A stretch of DNA of 61,059 bases from Phycisphaerales bacterium (GTDB taxonomy: Bacteria > Planctomycetota > Phycisphaerae > Tepidisphaerales > Tepidisphaeraceae), in NCBI GenBank assembly GCA_025361735.1, contig JANYKD010000563.1, positions 1 through 61,059 of the forward strand. Direction: 5' to 3'. Position 1 is the first letter of the stretch, and every line of letters begins with the position of its first letter. Made by a program: the position numbers and the translations under genes. Of this stretch, positions 10,235 through 20,628 are shown in pieces. The notes beneath the pieces were generated by a model. That model was not told the origin of the DNA. It did not search any database and was given only the letters and a program-made list of their open reading frames with translations.

Positions 10235-12331
10235 TCAGGTTCGGAAGAGCTTGAGGGTCAACAGTTCCAGCAACAGGAATACAGCGCACGCGACAAGACA
10301 CCAGGCCCACACGGTGTCGTGTCGCTGCGGATCGTCAGCCAGGCTGCGGATGTCGATCTTGCGTCCGCCGGCAAGCCGGTTCTTGAGCACCTGCGGATCG
10401 AGGCTGCGCAGGTCCGATTCGCCGGGCGGCACAGCAGCGGCCACAGCGAACACCGTCTGCTCGCCGCGCTGCACGCGGTAGATTCCCGGCGAACCCATGG
10501 TGTCGCATTTCCAGAGGATAAAGTTGTTGTCCGGGCGGAGTTGGCCGAGGTTGGTGGTGCCCTCCGGTCCAATCAGCTTGAGATCGTCGCTCCAGGTGAT
10601 GTCCGCGGGCAGGTAGCGGGCCAGCGCCTGGCCCGATGGCACGGCCGAATCCTCCGAGCGGCGCTGCCCGAGCAGACGCGCGGCGAGTTCTTCGATCAAC
10701 GGCACGAAGGCTGATGAGTTCGGCAGGTTCGACTGATCGAGATCGGCATTGAGCACGGCCAGCGAACCCGCGCCGCACGCCGATACCACCAGACACGCGG
10801 AGCGATCGGAATAGACCGCCAGCAAGTCATCTTCCAGGCCCGTGGTCAGGCGTCGCGAGGCAAGCCCACCGCCGAAACGCAGGCTCGAAAGCACCGCCGG
10901 AAGCGTTTCCCCGAAGGCGTTGAACGGCGACTGATTGGCACGATGCTCGAGGATAAAGAGATCTCGCCGCGGCGCCTTGGGCTGTGGCGGCAGCAATTCG
11001 ACCGGCAACTGCAAGTCGCCGCCTGCCGTTTGGGCGAACATCTTTAGATTCGACGCATCGATCGAATCGGCCGCCACGTACAGCAGCGCCTTGCCCCGCC
11101 GCACAAGTGATGCCAGCAACGTCACCTGCGGCTGCGTGAGATGGCCGGGGTGGTCCAGGACGATGAGGTCGGCGGCGATGATGGCATCCCGGTCGAGCTG
11201 CGCCGGATCGAGCCGCACCACTTTCCCGCCCGTCTGCGGCGGCTTGGGCAGCAGGGGGAGCAGAGCGCGCTCGAGATAGTGGCTGGAAGCCGCGTGCGGC
11301 TTCGCCGGTTGCCGTGAAACCATGGCGAACACGGGCATCGGCCGGATGTCGATGACAAAGGAACGGCTGTTGTCGGCCGGCAGCGCATCCTCGGCATTGA
11401 TCAGCCGAGCCGCGCCGGATACCCAACCGGCCTGCGGGAGCGTGACGTTGGCGGCCAGTGTCGTGACCGAATTTGGCGGGCAGGTTCCATTCAGTCGGAA
11501 TTGCTGCGTGCCGATGGAAAGCTCGACCTGCAGCTCACGCGTTACCGGAGAATAGTTGCCGACGTCAACTTCGATGCGCGTCTCGCGGTCCTGCTCGACG
11601 CGGCCCTGTGGCGCCACGCGCAGGATCGCCAGGTTCGCCGGCGCCGCGGCCGGCGCGACGTTATGCAGTTGGATCACCGTGTCCTGCGGCAGGGGGGAGA
11701 AGTCGACTGTTGCCCAGTTGCTGCGCTGCAGGTCGGAGATGACCAGCAGTTCGCGGCGGTTCTGCCCGGGCGATGTCGCAAGCATCAGGGCAGCATTCGC
11801 GATGGCGGCCTGAAGATCAAGTTGTTCGGGCCGGGGTTGCGCTTTGGCAAGTTCCTCTCGCAGCGCCCCCACGTTGCTGCTGGGCTGGTCGAACACCGCC
11901 AATGGTTTGGCGCCCGCGAGGATCAGGTTCACCATGAGTCCCGGCCGGCCCGCGAGCGACTCGGCCGTCACCGGCCGGCCACGTTCGAACACGCCGATGC
12001 CGTTGCTTACCGCGGCCATGCTCTGGCTGCAATCGAGCACCACGACGCGGGTGGTGTCGCCTGCCGGGGCGGATGACGCCAGCGTGGTCCGTTCCGTGAG
12101 TGGCCGGGCGAACGCCGCCGCCAGCAGCAGCACGGCCACGATCCGGCAGAGAAGCACGATCACATCACGCAGACGATGGCGCGCTCGGCGCTGGCGGATC
12201 ACCTCCAAAAGGAAGCGGATCGTCGAAAGCGGTACGCGCGTGGGGCGAGGCTTGGTCAGCCAGTGGATGATCAACGGCAGTGTTGCCGCCGCGATTCCGG
12301 CCAGGAGTGCCCAGGGATGAATGAGCGTCAT
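10235..12331 (-). CDS. BatA-domain / VWA membrane protein
   Basis: MTLIHPWALLAGIAAATLPLIIHWLTKPRP N-terminus and VVVLDCSQSM. Confidence 0.8.
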   Translation of the reverse strand: MTLIHPWALLAGIAAATLPLIIHWLTKPRPTRVPLSTIRFLLEVIRQRRARHRLRDVIVLLCRIVAVLLLAAAFARPLTERTTLASSAPAGDTTRVVVLDCSQSMAAVSNGIGVFERGRPVTAESLAGRPGLMVNLILAGAKPLAVFDQPSSNVGALREELAKAQPRPEQLDLQAAIANAALMLATSPGQNRRELLVISDLQRSNWATVDFSPLPQDTVIQLHNVAPAAAPANLAILRVAPQGRVEQDRETRIEVDVGNYSPVTRELQVELSIGTQQFRLNGTCPPNSVTTLAANVTLPQAGWVSGAARLINAEDALPADNSRSFVIDIRPMPVFAMVSRQPAKPHAASSHYLERALLPLLPKPPQTGGKVVRLDPAQLDRDAIIAADLIVLDHPGHLTQPQVTLLASLVRRGKALLYVAADSIDASNLKMFAQTAGGDLQLPVELLPPQPKAPRRDLFILEHRANQSPFNAFGETLPAVLSSLRFGGGLASRRLTTGLEDDLLAVYSDRSACLVVSACGAGSLAVLNADLDQSNLPNSSAFVPLIEELAARLLGQRRSEDSAVPSGQALARYLPADITWSDDLKLIGPEGTTNLGQLRPDNNFILWKCDTMGSPGIYRVQRGEQTVFAVAAAVPPGESDLRSLDPQVLKNRLAGGRKIDIRSLADDPQRHDTVWAWCLVACAVFLLLELLTLKLFRT

Positions 12332-12364
12332 GGTGACGATCCTTCAGTCAAAGCGATACAGTCG

Positions 12365-13309
12365 TCAGCCGGTGCGTTCGACCAGGAAACTGCCGAGCGT
12401 CTGCAAATAGGGGATGGCGGTCGACACTCGGTGGTACTCGCACCCCGTTGCCAACGCCAGCTCGCGCAGCGCCGTGACGTGCTCATTGAATCGTGCTTCG
12501 TACAGCCTTGCCACTTCCGCGGGCGATGCATCCACACGACCATCGTTCTCCAGCCCTTCAAAACGACACGCCAACGCGCTGGGAAGCCGTTCCTCTTCCG
12601 GATGAACAATGTGCAGTACGACTACTTCCCACCTGCGATGCCGGAACAGGCGCAGCGCCGCGAACGGTTCTTCGAGATTGTCCACGAGGAAATCACTGAG
12701 TACCAGCAGCACGCCGCGCCGGGTCAATCGCGAAAACAGATCGAGCAGCCCGTCGCCCAGTCGCGTGGCCGGTTTGGTATTGATGCCGGCGATCAGTTCG
12801 TGCAGCCGCGCCAGATGCAGCGAGGTTCCCGCCGGCGGAATTACTTCCTGCAATCCGTCCGCCAACACCGCCACTCCGACCTGGTCCTGTTGAGTCACGA
12901 TCATGTGGCTCAGGGCCGTACTGAGGTACTGCACGTATTCGAGCTTGGAACCCGCGTTCGGCGCCAGTCCGCGAAAATCCATCGACCCACTTGCATCGAT
13001 GGCGAGTGTACACAGCAGATTCGTCTCATCCTGAAATATCTTCGTGTACGCCCGGCCCGTGCGGGCGAGCACTTTCCAGTCGAGCCGGCGCAGATCCTCG
13101 CCTTCAACATACTCGCGGTAATCGGCGAATTCCCCCGCTCCGCCCTTCTGGCGAGAGCGGTGTCGTCCGCTATATGCACCTTCGATCTGCCGCCGCGTCG
13201 CGAATCGCAGGTGCGACAGCGAGGTCAGGGCCTTCAGATCGAGAAAGCGGCTCTGGACCGGCGCGGACTGAGCGGCCAGCGTGGCCATCGAATACCCCCT
13301 CTCACGCAT
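12365..13309 (-). CDS. DUF58 domain-containing protein
   Basis: GEFADYREYVEGEDLRRLDWKVLARTGRAYTKIFQDETNL and DASGSM; likely start 13288. Confidence 0.9.
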   Translation of the reverse strand: MRERGYSMATLAAQSAPVQSRFLDLKALTSLSHLRFATRRQIEGAYSGRHRSRQKGGAGEFADYREYVEGEDLRRLDWKVLARTGRAYTKIFQDETNLLCTLAIDASGSMDFRGLAPNAGSKLEYVQYLSTALSHMIVTQQDQVGVAVLADGLQEVIPPAGTSLHLARLHELIAGINTKPATRLGDGLLDLFSRLTRRGVLLVLSDFLVDNLEEPFAALRLFRHRRWEVVVLHIVHPEEERLPSALACRFEGLENDGRVDASPAEVARLYEARFNEHVTALRELALATGCEYHRVSTAIPYLQTLGSFLVERTG

Positions 13310-14309
13310 GCACTTCCTGAAGCAGGCGGCGGACGACGTGATCCGCCGTCACACCATCACCCACAGCGCGATGGTTGACGATCAGACGGTGCCGCAATAT
13401 CGGCGGGGCCACCTGGACGACATCGTCGAGTGTCGGCGCCGTTCGTCCTTCCAGCAACGCCCTGGCCTTGGCGGCGCGCACCAGGTTCTGCGACCCGCGC
13501 GGCCCGGCGCCCCACTGCACGTATTCCTTGATAAACGTCGGCGCCCGCGTGTCGCCCGGCCGGCTCGCCCCGCAAACCTTCACCGCATACGCCGCCACGC
13601 TTGACGGCACCGGCACTGCCCAGACCAGATCGCGCAGTTCGATAAATGTCGCCCGGTCAAACGCGGCCGCCGGCAACGGTGGAGTCGCACCGGCTGTCTT
13701 CAGCACGATTTCCTCTTCCTGCTGCGGGCTGGGATAATCAATATCGATTTCCATCATGAAACGGTCGAGCTGCGCCTCGGGCAGAGGATAGGTACCCTCC
13801 TGCTCGATGGGGTTTTGCGTGGCCACGACGAGGAACGGTTCTTCCAGCGGATACGTCCGCCCGCCGACCGTCACATGTTGCTCGGCCATCGCCTCCAGCA
13901 GCGCCGACTGCGTTCGCGGCGTGGCTCGGTTGATCTCATCGGCCAGCAGCAGATTGCAGAAAACCGGACCCGGCCGGAATGTCATGCGTGGGGCGCCGGT
14001 GGCCTCATCGCGCCCCAGCAGTTCGTACCCGGTAATATCCGAGGGCATCAAGTCGGGCGTGAACTGGATGCGTGAGAATTTCCACGAGAACGCCGACGCC
14101 AGCGCCTTGACCATAAGTGTCTTGGCCAGCCCCGGCACGCCCACGAGCAAGGCATGCGACCCCGTCAGCGAGCAGACCAGCAGCAGGTCGATGACGCTCT
14201 CCTGCCCGATCACGACCTCGTGGAGGCTCTTGCGTATCGACTGCACGCGCTGCGCGAACGAGCCGACACGTTCTTCGGCCACCGCGGTAACCGCAACCTG
14301 TGTTGTCAT
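13302..14309 (-). CDS. MoxR family AAA ATPase
   Basis: GVPGLAKTLMVKALA, LLADEINRATPRTQSALLEAMAEQHVTVGG, ATQNPIEQEGTYPLPEAQLDRF. Confidence 0.95.
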   Translation of the reverse strand: MTTQVAVTAVAEERVGSFAQRVQSIRKSLHEVVIGQESVIDLLLVCSLTGSHALLVGVPGLAKTLMVKALASAFSWKFSRIQFTPDLMPSDITGYELLGRDEATGAPRMTFRPGPVFCNLLLADEINRATPRTQSALLEAMAEQHVTVGGRTYPLEEPFLVVATQNPIEQEGTYPLPEAQLDRFMMEIDIDYPSPQQEEEIVLKTAGATPPLPAAAFDRATFIELRDLVWAVPVPSSVAAYAVKVCGASRPGDTRAPTFIKEYVQWGAGPRGSQNLVRAAKARALLEGRTAPTLDDVVQVAPPILRHRLIVNHRAVGDGVTADHVVRRLLQEVHA

Positions 14310-14493
14310 GAGATATTCGGCGTCAGTGTCCCAACGCCGTCCCTGAGGACCACCTGGAACCACACACCCGCGACCTACCTGATGTCGAGTCGTAGTATAA
14401 TATCCGTCACGGCGAAATCAATCCTCTGTTGGTGAAAACATGAACGAATGTGTGGGCTAGACCCGCGCTCCGGCTCCCCTTATTCTAGCGGGG

Positions 14494-15870
14494 ATGTCTG
14501 ATAGCCTGATTCACAAAGCCCACTTGCTCATCGTGGACGACGAGCAGGACCATGCGCAGGTCATGTCCGAAGCCCTCGAACGGCTCGGGCATCGCGCCGA
14601 TCTGGCGTATAACCTTAACGAAGCCCGTGAGCGACTCGAAAAGAAGGCCTACGACGTTGTCGTCACTGATCTCATGATGGATGGCCGGCGCGACGGCCTG
14701 GAAGTCCTGCGGCTGGCGACAAAGAAGGAACCGCCGCCGCCGGTGCTGCTGGTGACGGCCCACGCGGACGTCCCCACGTGTCGCGAGGCATTGCAGGCGG
14801 GAGCCTACGACTACATCGAGAAACCGTTGGACCTGGAATTCTTTCGCACGCAGGTCAACCGTGCGGCCGAGAAAGCCGCACTTCAGAAGCAGAACCAGAT
14901 TCTCCAGGACAGTCTCGCTGACCGCACCGGTTTCGAGGCCATCATCGGCACCAGTCCTTCTTTGCGCAAGGCCGTCGATGCCGCGCGTCGGGTTGCGCCG
15001 CTGGACTATCCCGTGCTGGTTCTCGGCGAATCCGGCACTGGCAAGGAGCTCTTTGCCAACGCCATCCACAACGCCTCCCGTCGCCGCAAGGCCCGCCTCG
15101 TGGCCATGAACTGCGCCGCCATGACCGAGTCGATCATGGAGGACGAACTGTTCGGCCATATCAAGGGAGCTTACACCGATGCCCGTCAGGAGCGCGCCGG
15201 CCGCTTCGAGCACGCCGACGGCGGCACGCTGTTCATGGACGAGATCGGCGACATGCCGCCGGCCATGCAGGCCAAGCTCCTGCGCGTGCTCGAGAATGGC
15301 GAAGTTGTGCGTCTCGGCTCCAACGACCCGATCACGGTCGATGTGCGGCTGATCTCCGCGACCAATCGCAACCTCGACGAAATGGTCGCCGAGAAGCAGT
15401 TCCGCCAGGATCTTTATTTTCGCATCAAGGGCGTGACCATCAGCATTCCGCCACTGCGTGAGCGCCGCCAGGACATTCCGCTGCTGACCCACTTCCTGCT
15501 GCAGCAGGCGTGCGAGAAGCACCACAAGGAAATCGAAGCCATCACGCCCGAAGCCCAGCAATTCCTGATGAGTTTTTCCTGGCCCGGCAATGTGCGCCAA
15601 CTGAAGACGATCATCGAGAATATGGTGATCCTCACGACTTCCAAGCGGCTCGGCCTGGACTCCATCCCTGACGACATCCGTCCAACCACGGAACAGCCGA
15701 TCCAGAGCGCGTCGAATCTCTTCGGCATGAGCATCGAACAAGCCGAACGGGAACTCATCAAGAACACGTTGAAGATGACCGAGGGCAACCGCGAACAGGC
15801 GGCCAAGCTCCTGGGCATTGGCGAACGTACGCTTTACCGCAAGATCAAGGAATACGGCCTCATCGAATAA
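14494..15870 (+). CDS. Sigma-54-type (NtrC family) response regulator
   Basis: REC domain (LLIVDDE...VVTDLMMDG), AAA domain [16 protein letters not shown]-terminal Fis HTH ([25 protein letters not shown]). Confidence 0.95.
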   Translation: MSDSLIHKAHLLIVDDEQDHAQVMSEALERLGHRADLAYNLNEARERLEKKAYDVVVTDLMMDGRRDGLEVLRLATKKEPPPPVLLVTAHADVPTCREALQAGAYDYIEKPLDLEFFRTQVNRAAEKAALQKQNQILQDSLADRTGFEAIIGTSPSLRKAVDAARRVAPLDYPVLVLGESGTGKELFANAIHNASRRRKARLVAMNCAAMTESIMEDELFGHIKGAYTDARQERAGRFEHADGGTLFMDEIGDMPPAMQAKLLRVLENGEVVRLGSNDPITVDVRLISATNRNLDEMVAEKQFRQDLYFRIKGVTISIPPLRERRQDIPLLTHFLLQQACEKHHKEIEAITPEAQQFLMSFSWPGNVRQLKTIIENMVILTTSKRLGLDSIPDDIRPTTEQPIQSASNLFGMSIEQAERELIKNTLKMTEGNREQAAKLLGIGERTLYRKIKEYGLIE

Positions 15871-15956
15871 TGCTCGTTCACCACGGTGTCTTTCTCTGTG
15901 TGGACAAACTCGCTGCGTCTCTTCCTGTTCCGCTGTCTTTCCATAGAATCAACCCC

Positions 15957-16991
15957 ATGCCCGAACGCATTACCATTCTCGGCGACGGAGCCATGGCCAC
16001 CGTCTGCTCGATCATCTTTGCCCAGAAGAACCACTCCGTGGTTATGTGGGGACCCCTCGAACAGACCATCGAATCGCTCATGCAGGATCGCGAGAACCGC
16101 CGGTTCCTGCCGGGCGTGCGCGTGCCACAGTCCGTACGCCTCACCGGCTCGGAGCGGGACTGCTTCGAGAACTGTACGCTGATTCTCTCGGCCATCCCGA
16201 CCCAGTACATCCGATCCGTGTGGGGCCGCCTGCGCCCATATCTTCCGGCCGGCGTGCCAATCGTGTCCGTGGCCAAGGGCATCGAGAATGAGACGCTGCT
16301 CTGTCCCACGCAGATCATTGCCGACGTCCTGGGCGGCAAGAAGAGTGTCATGACCGCCCCGAGTTGCGACTGGCCGCTGGCCGCGCTCTCCGGTCCGAAT
16401 ATAGCGGCCGAGCTCGCCCGTTATCTCCCGGCGACATCGGTAGCCGCGTCCCAGACCCCGGAGCTCGCCGAGCGTGTGCAATCCATCTTCTCCACCGAGT
16501 GGCTCCGCGTTTACACCAACACCGATCTACTGGGCGTCGAACTGGCCGGGGCGTCAAAGAACGTCATCGCCATCGCCGCGGGCATCCTCGACGGCCTGGG
16601 CGCTGGATCCAACGCCAAATCAGCGCTGGTCACCCGCGGCCTCGTTGAGATCACCCGCCTGGGCATGGCCATGGGCGCCAAAGACGCCACATTCAGCGGC
16701 CTTGCGGGCCTGGGCGACCTCATCACCACCTGCATCTCGCCCGAAGGTCGCAATCGCTTCGTTGGCGAACAGATCGGCAAGGGCCGCAAACTGGCCGACA
16801 TCCTGGCCAACATGAACAGCGTCGCCGAGGGGGTGCCCACAACTCGTTCGGTTCGCGAACTGGCTCGTCGCCATCATGTGGAAATGCCGATCACCGAGGC
16901 CGTGCATGACGTGCTCTTTGACGACAAGGATGTCATCACCGCACTGACGGAACTTATGAGCCGCGATCCCAAGCCGGAGCGGCGCAGTTGA
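15957..16991 (+). CDS. gpsA: NAD(P)H-dependent glycerol-3-phosphate dehydrogenase
   Basis: ITILGDGAMATVCSII, KGIENETL, LAGASKNVIAIAAGILDGLGAGSNAKSALVTRGL, MPITEAVHDVLF. Confidence 0.93.
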   Translation: MPERITILGDGAMATVCSIIFAQKNHSVVMWGPLEQTIESLMQDRENRRFLPGVRVPQSVRLTGSERDCFENCTLILSAIPTQYIRSVWGRLRPYLPAGVPIVSVAKGIENETLLCPTQIIADVLGGKKSVMTAPSCDWPLAALSGPNIAAELARYLPATSVAASQTPELAERVQSIFSTEWLRVYTNTDLLGVELAGASKNVIAIAAGILDGLGAGSNAKSALVTRGLVEITRLGMAMGAKDATFSGLAGLGDLITTCISPEGRNRFVGEQIGKGRKLADILANMNSVAEGVPTTRSVRELARRHHVEMPITEAVHDVLFDDKDVITALTELMSRDPKPERRS

Positions 16992-17100
16992 TTGCCGTCC
17001 AATAACCAGCCCGTTCGTGTCGCCGGCGCCCGGTCACTTCAGTCCCATGTCCTTTGCGACGAAGAACCTTTCTGGAAGCTATTGCAGGAAGGGCCGGAGA

Positions 17101-18480
17101 ATGCAGGACGGGAGAGCGATATCGGACAATGCGCATCCGCGTACGCGGGCAGCCGAGCGGCTTCGCCAGTTCGCCGGCATGCTGTTGGCCGCGGCCATCG
17201 CAGCAGGGGGGGCATGGATCCTCAACGAACTGCGCCGCCTTCCGCAATCTCAGGCATCGTACATTACGCTGAACGCCACCACCCAACCGGCAACGATTGT
17301 CAGCATCCCGAGCCCGGCCGAGATCTTCGCTCGATGCTCGCCCGCCGTCGTCCGCGTTTTCGCCTTCGACGCCCAGGGCCAGCGCGGCCAGGGGTCCGGA
17401 TTCATCCTCAGCGATGATGGCCTGATCGTGACCAACAACCATGTCATTGATGGTCGATGCACCTATCAGATTGCTTTGGGCGACGATCGGCTGATCGCGG
17501 TGGACCGCGTGGTTGCGGTTGATCGTGCCGCCGATCTGGCACTGTTGAAGGTCGATGCGAGCCACCTGCCGATGTTGACTCTTTCGCCCGGCGCGCTGAG
17601 TCAGCGCACCGGGCCATCCATTGGCACCCGGGTCTACGCGATCGGCTCGCCGCGCGATCTGAGTAATACGCTTTCCGAAGGTCTCATCTCCGGGCTGCGA
17701 CACGAGACTCCCGGCGTGACCCATATTCAGACGACAGCGCCCATCAGTCCCGGTTCGTCCGGCGGGCCGCTTCTCGATGAAACCGGCCGCGTGATTGGCG
17801 TCACCAGCGCCTTTCGCGCCGATGGCCAGAATCTCAATTTCGCCATCGACACGGTCCGCGTGGGCGAACTACTGGATCTGGGGCGCTTCTACCTCGAATC
17901 CGTGAGGTTGCCGGGCTCGCCGCAGTGGTGGCTGGCCCATGCTTTGCGGAATGCCTCGCGCACCGACGAAACCCGACCCACCGTATTCCTTGCCATCGGC
18001 CACGCAGCCATCGAGGCTGGCGACGCCAAGGCCGCCGGCTGGGCCGCCCGCTTTGCCGAACGCGCGGGTCTCAGTGGCGGCGATACGTTTGTCTGGCAGA
18101 TTCCCGTCGCCCAACTGTATCGTCAGTCGAATCAGCCTGAGCGGGCATTGCGACTGTTGGAATCGGCCGGCGTAGCCCAGGCGGATATCGACGGAGCCAT
18201 CGTCCGCGAGGAAAAGCCGATGGAATCAGACCGCAAACTGGTTCTGGCCTGCGCCCAGCGCGCCGCCGCCAACCAGATCGAGGCCGCGTGTGATATCGCC
18301 TCGGGAATCACCGCCTGGCGTGAACGCGCCGAGGCCGTACGCTGCATTTCCCGCGCGCTCAGTGGCCGCGCCGCGCCGGAGAAGGTGCTCTCGTGGATCG
18401 AACAACAGGGGGATGGCTGGGAAGCATCTCCGCTCCGCGCAATCGGCTGTCTCGGGCCAATCGACGTGCAACGCCGATGA
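17101..18480 (+). CDS. HtrA/DegP-like S1C serine protease with N-terminal TM
   Basis: GSGFILSDDGLIVTNNHVIDG, AADLALLKV, SPGSSGGPLLDETGRVIGV: apparently intact H-D-S triad. Confidence 0.88.
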   Translation: MQDGRAISDNAHPRTRAAERLRQFAGMLLAAAIAAGGAWILNELRRLPQSQASYITLNATTQPATIVSIPSPAEIFARCSPAVVRVFAFDAQGQRGQGSGFILSDDGLIVTNNHVIDGRCTYQIALGDDRLIAVDRVVAVDRAADLALLKVDASHLPMLTLSPGALSQRTGPSIGTRVYAIGSPRDLSNTLSEGLISGLRHETPGVTHIQTTAPISPGSSGGPLLDETGRVIGVTSAFRADGQNLNFAIDTVRVGELLDLGRFYLESVRLPGSPQWWLAHALRNASRTDETRPTVFLAIGHAAIEAGDAKAAGWAARFAERAGLSGGDTFVWQIPVAQLYRQSNQPERALRLLESAGVAQADIDGAIVREEKPMESDRKLVLACAQRAAANQIEAACDIASGITAWRERAEAVRCISRALSGRAAPEKVLSWIEQQGDGWEASPLRAIGCLGPIDVQRR

Positions 18481-18547
18481 TCGTTTCTCACGCCGCTGGG
18501 GTGACAGGAACTCCGCTGCACCATCCGACTCGGCGCTCGTCCTGAAA

Positions 18548-19261
18548 CTACTCGACAAGCTTCGGCGGATTCTCCATCATCAATCGCCGGATCGTCGCTT
18601 CATCGGCCAATTCCCGGACGCGCGCCAATCCCCGCAGGCGGATCTCAAATGACCGCAGGTTGTGTGTGTCCGAGCCTAGCATGAAGTAACGACCTTCCCG
18701 CAGGAACCGCTCGGCCAGTTGTCGCGTCATGGCCGTGTCAGGATCGCCAAAACACTGGAGGTTGCCTTGGAAAAGTAGCCCGATCTCCGCAAACCAATCC
18801 ATGACCTCGGGATGCAGATGCGTCACTCTCATCCGCTCGGGGTGGGCGAGGATCACTGTCAGCCCGTGGTTCTGGAGGAACCGGACGCAGGGTTCAAAGC
18901 ACGATGGAATCTCGTCGATCCAGATATCAAACAGGCAGAATCGACCCTTCAGGTTGTAGGTGACAATCTGTGGTCGCGTCATTTCCAGCCAGTCCGGCCG
19001 CATACTGAGCTCGCCGCCGGGGAAGAGCTCCAAGGGGACAGACGCATCGTCCAGTCTCCGCTGCAGTTGGTCCACGTATGACGCGACCTGATCGGGCCGG
19101 TTGAAATGGGCAAGGTTCGGCCAGATGTGCGGCGTGCAGAATGCCCGTGTATAGCCGGCCCGCACCAGCGCCCGGGCACATTCCAGAGACGCGGCAAATG
19201 TCTCGCAACCGTCGTCGATTCCAGGCAGGATATGGCAATGCGTGTCAAAGAGCCCGTTCAT
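18548..19261 (-). CDS. CpsB/CapC (YwqE)-family PHP tyrosine-protein phosphatase
   Basis: FDTHCHILPGIDDG, CTPHIWPN, VILAHPERMR. Confidence 0.85.
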   Translation of the reverse strand: MNGLFDTHCHILPGIDDGCETFAASLECARALVRAGYTRAFCTPHIWPNLAHFNRPDQVASYVDQLQRRLDDASVPLELFPGGELSMRPDWLEMTRPQIVTYNLKGRFCLFDIWIDEIPSCFEPCVRFLQNHGLTVILAHPERMRVTHLHPEVMDWFAEIGLLFQGNLQCFGDPDTAMTRQLAERFLREGRYFMLGSDTHNLRSFEIRLRGLARVRELADEATIRRLMMENPPKLVE

Positions 19262-19856
19262 GCTTCCTCATTACGATCGTGCAATCGCCGTCGACATAGC
19301 TGTCGTCCAGCACAACGGACGGGCAGAGCCGGCGGGCAAAGTCGAGCACTTTATCGCGACTGTGCCATGTGAGCCAGTCCGCGGCCGCCAGTTGCGACGA
19401 GCAGAGGAAGTTGAACGCCAGCGCCGCCGCCGCGGCCTCGCTGGCGACCGTGAGCGTATCGTAGAACTGCTTTTCGCTGAGCGTGTTGAGCGACCCGCAG
19501 AATACGACGACATCGGCCCCGACCAGCATCCGCGCCGGATGTGTAACGAAGTCATCTTGAATGATGATGGCGTCGTCGTGTGCCTTTCGCATCGCCGCCT
19601 CGGCCAGTTCCGGCAGGGCTTCAATGCCGGTGTAGTGTGCCGGGAGTGTCTGGCGAGCAATGAGGAAATCAAGCAAGTCAGCGCGCCCGCAGCCGACATC
19701 CAACACGTTCAAATCGGCAAATGGACAGTGCCTGGTGAGTGCGGTGAACCGCGCGGCCTGCGATTCCGGGCTGGCCCAGAGCAGTGAATGGAACCCATCG
19801 CCATGCTCACGAATGGCGCGGTGGTAGGGACGGAGGTATTTGGGGGCGGAGGACAT
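19245..19856 (-). CDS. Class I SAM-dependent methyltransferase
   Basis: LNVLDVGCGRADLLDFL motif I; likely start MSSAPKYLRPYHRA. Confidence 0.75.
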   Translation of the reverse strand: MSSAPKYLRPYHRAIREHGDGFHSLLWASPESQAARFTALTRHCPFADLNVLDVGCGRADLLDFLIARQTLPAHYTGIEALPELAEAAMRKAHDDAIIIQDDFVTHPARMLVGADVVVFCGSLNTLSEKQFYDTLTVASEAAAAALAFNFLCSSQLAAADWLTWHSRDKVLDFARRLCPSVVLDDSYVDGDCTIVMRKHERAL

Positions 19857-19970
19857 CGATGGGGCAATATAAGGTGAAGAGGATCGTGTGGCTATGGAGT
19901 GGTCGGCGCTGAGTGTGGCAGGATTCCTCGTGTATTGGACAAAGACCGAATCCGGGATGAAGATGCCGGC

Positions 19971-20621
19971 ATGAGTCGATCTTACGAAGTCACGCCGTCG
20001 CTGGATTACATTCCTACGTTCAATGAACTGCTTGCAAAGGCGGCGGGTAACTTGAATGATTTTGTCGGCAGGATTGGCATCAAGACGCATTTCAGCTTAA
20101 CGGTCGAGCTACGGCAGAACACCCGTTGGCACGAACGCATCGTATTGCCCATCGACTTGAATGGTGCTTCCTGGTGGACAACAGGGCCGCAGCTTGCATG
20201 GTTCGGCGTGGACGGGTATACGGGCGGAAGCGATGCGTGGACACGCGAATTAGGCGATAGGGCTCGGACGGATTTGCAGTCAAGAACAAAACGGCGTCCC
20301 GAGTGGTCGGAACGTATCGAACGCATGTCACGGGTTGGAAGGGAGTGGTGTTTTTTCCGTTCGATGAATCAGCCTCCCATCATTTGCGTCACTTATGGCA
20401 TTCTTGCCGCCTCGCTGGCTGAACTAACCGACGGCATGGTCAGCTCGTGCGACTCTTGGGGCATTAGTTTTCTACCAGTCACGGGGGGCGAGTTTCTGCG
20501 GCGTTATCTGTCGCCGGACCATGTGGACGACGCCGGCGAGAGAGCCGAGGCGGTTCATCTCCTGAATGAGCTCAAAGAGCAATTGCAGGCACCAAAGTCC
20601 GAGGCATCCACCGGCAACTGA
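19971..20621 (+). CDS. Hypothetical protein, no family recognised
   Basis: 216-aa ORF MSRSYEVTPSLDYIPTFNELL..., no overlapping better ORF. Confidence 0.6.
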   Translation: MSRSYEVTPSLDYIPTFNELLAKAAGNLNDFVGRIGIKTHFSLTVELRQNTRWHERIVLPIDLNGASWWTTGPQLAWFGVDGYTGGSDAWTRELGDRARTDLQSRTKRRPEWSERIERMSRVGREWCFFRSMNQPPIICVTYGILAASLAELTDGMVSSCDSWGISFLPVTGGEFLRRYLSPDHVDDAGERAEAVHLLNELKEQLQAPKSEASTGN

Positions 20622-20628
20622 TCACCGA

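Noticed and set aside
8581-10254. 557-aa plus-strand ORF
   Set aside because: Antisense to the VWA protein, which has clear domain motifs.
14396-14401. TATAAT as a -10 box for the NtrC gene
   Set aside because: No convincing -35 at suitable spacing and about 90 bp from the start; insufficient support to annotate.
14485-15741. 418-aa minus-strand ORF
   Set aside because: Antisense to the NtrC-type regulator.
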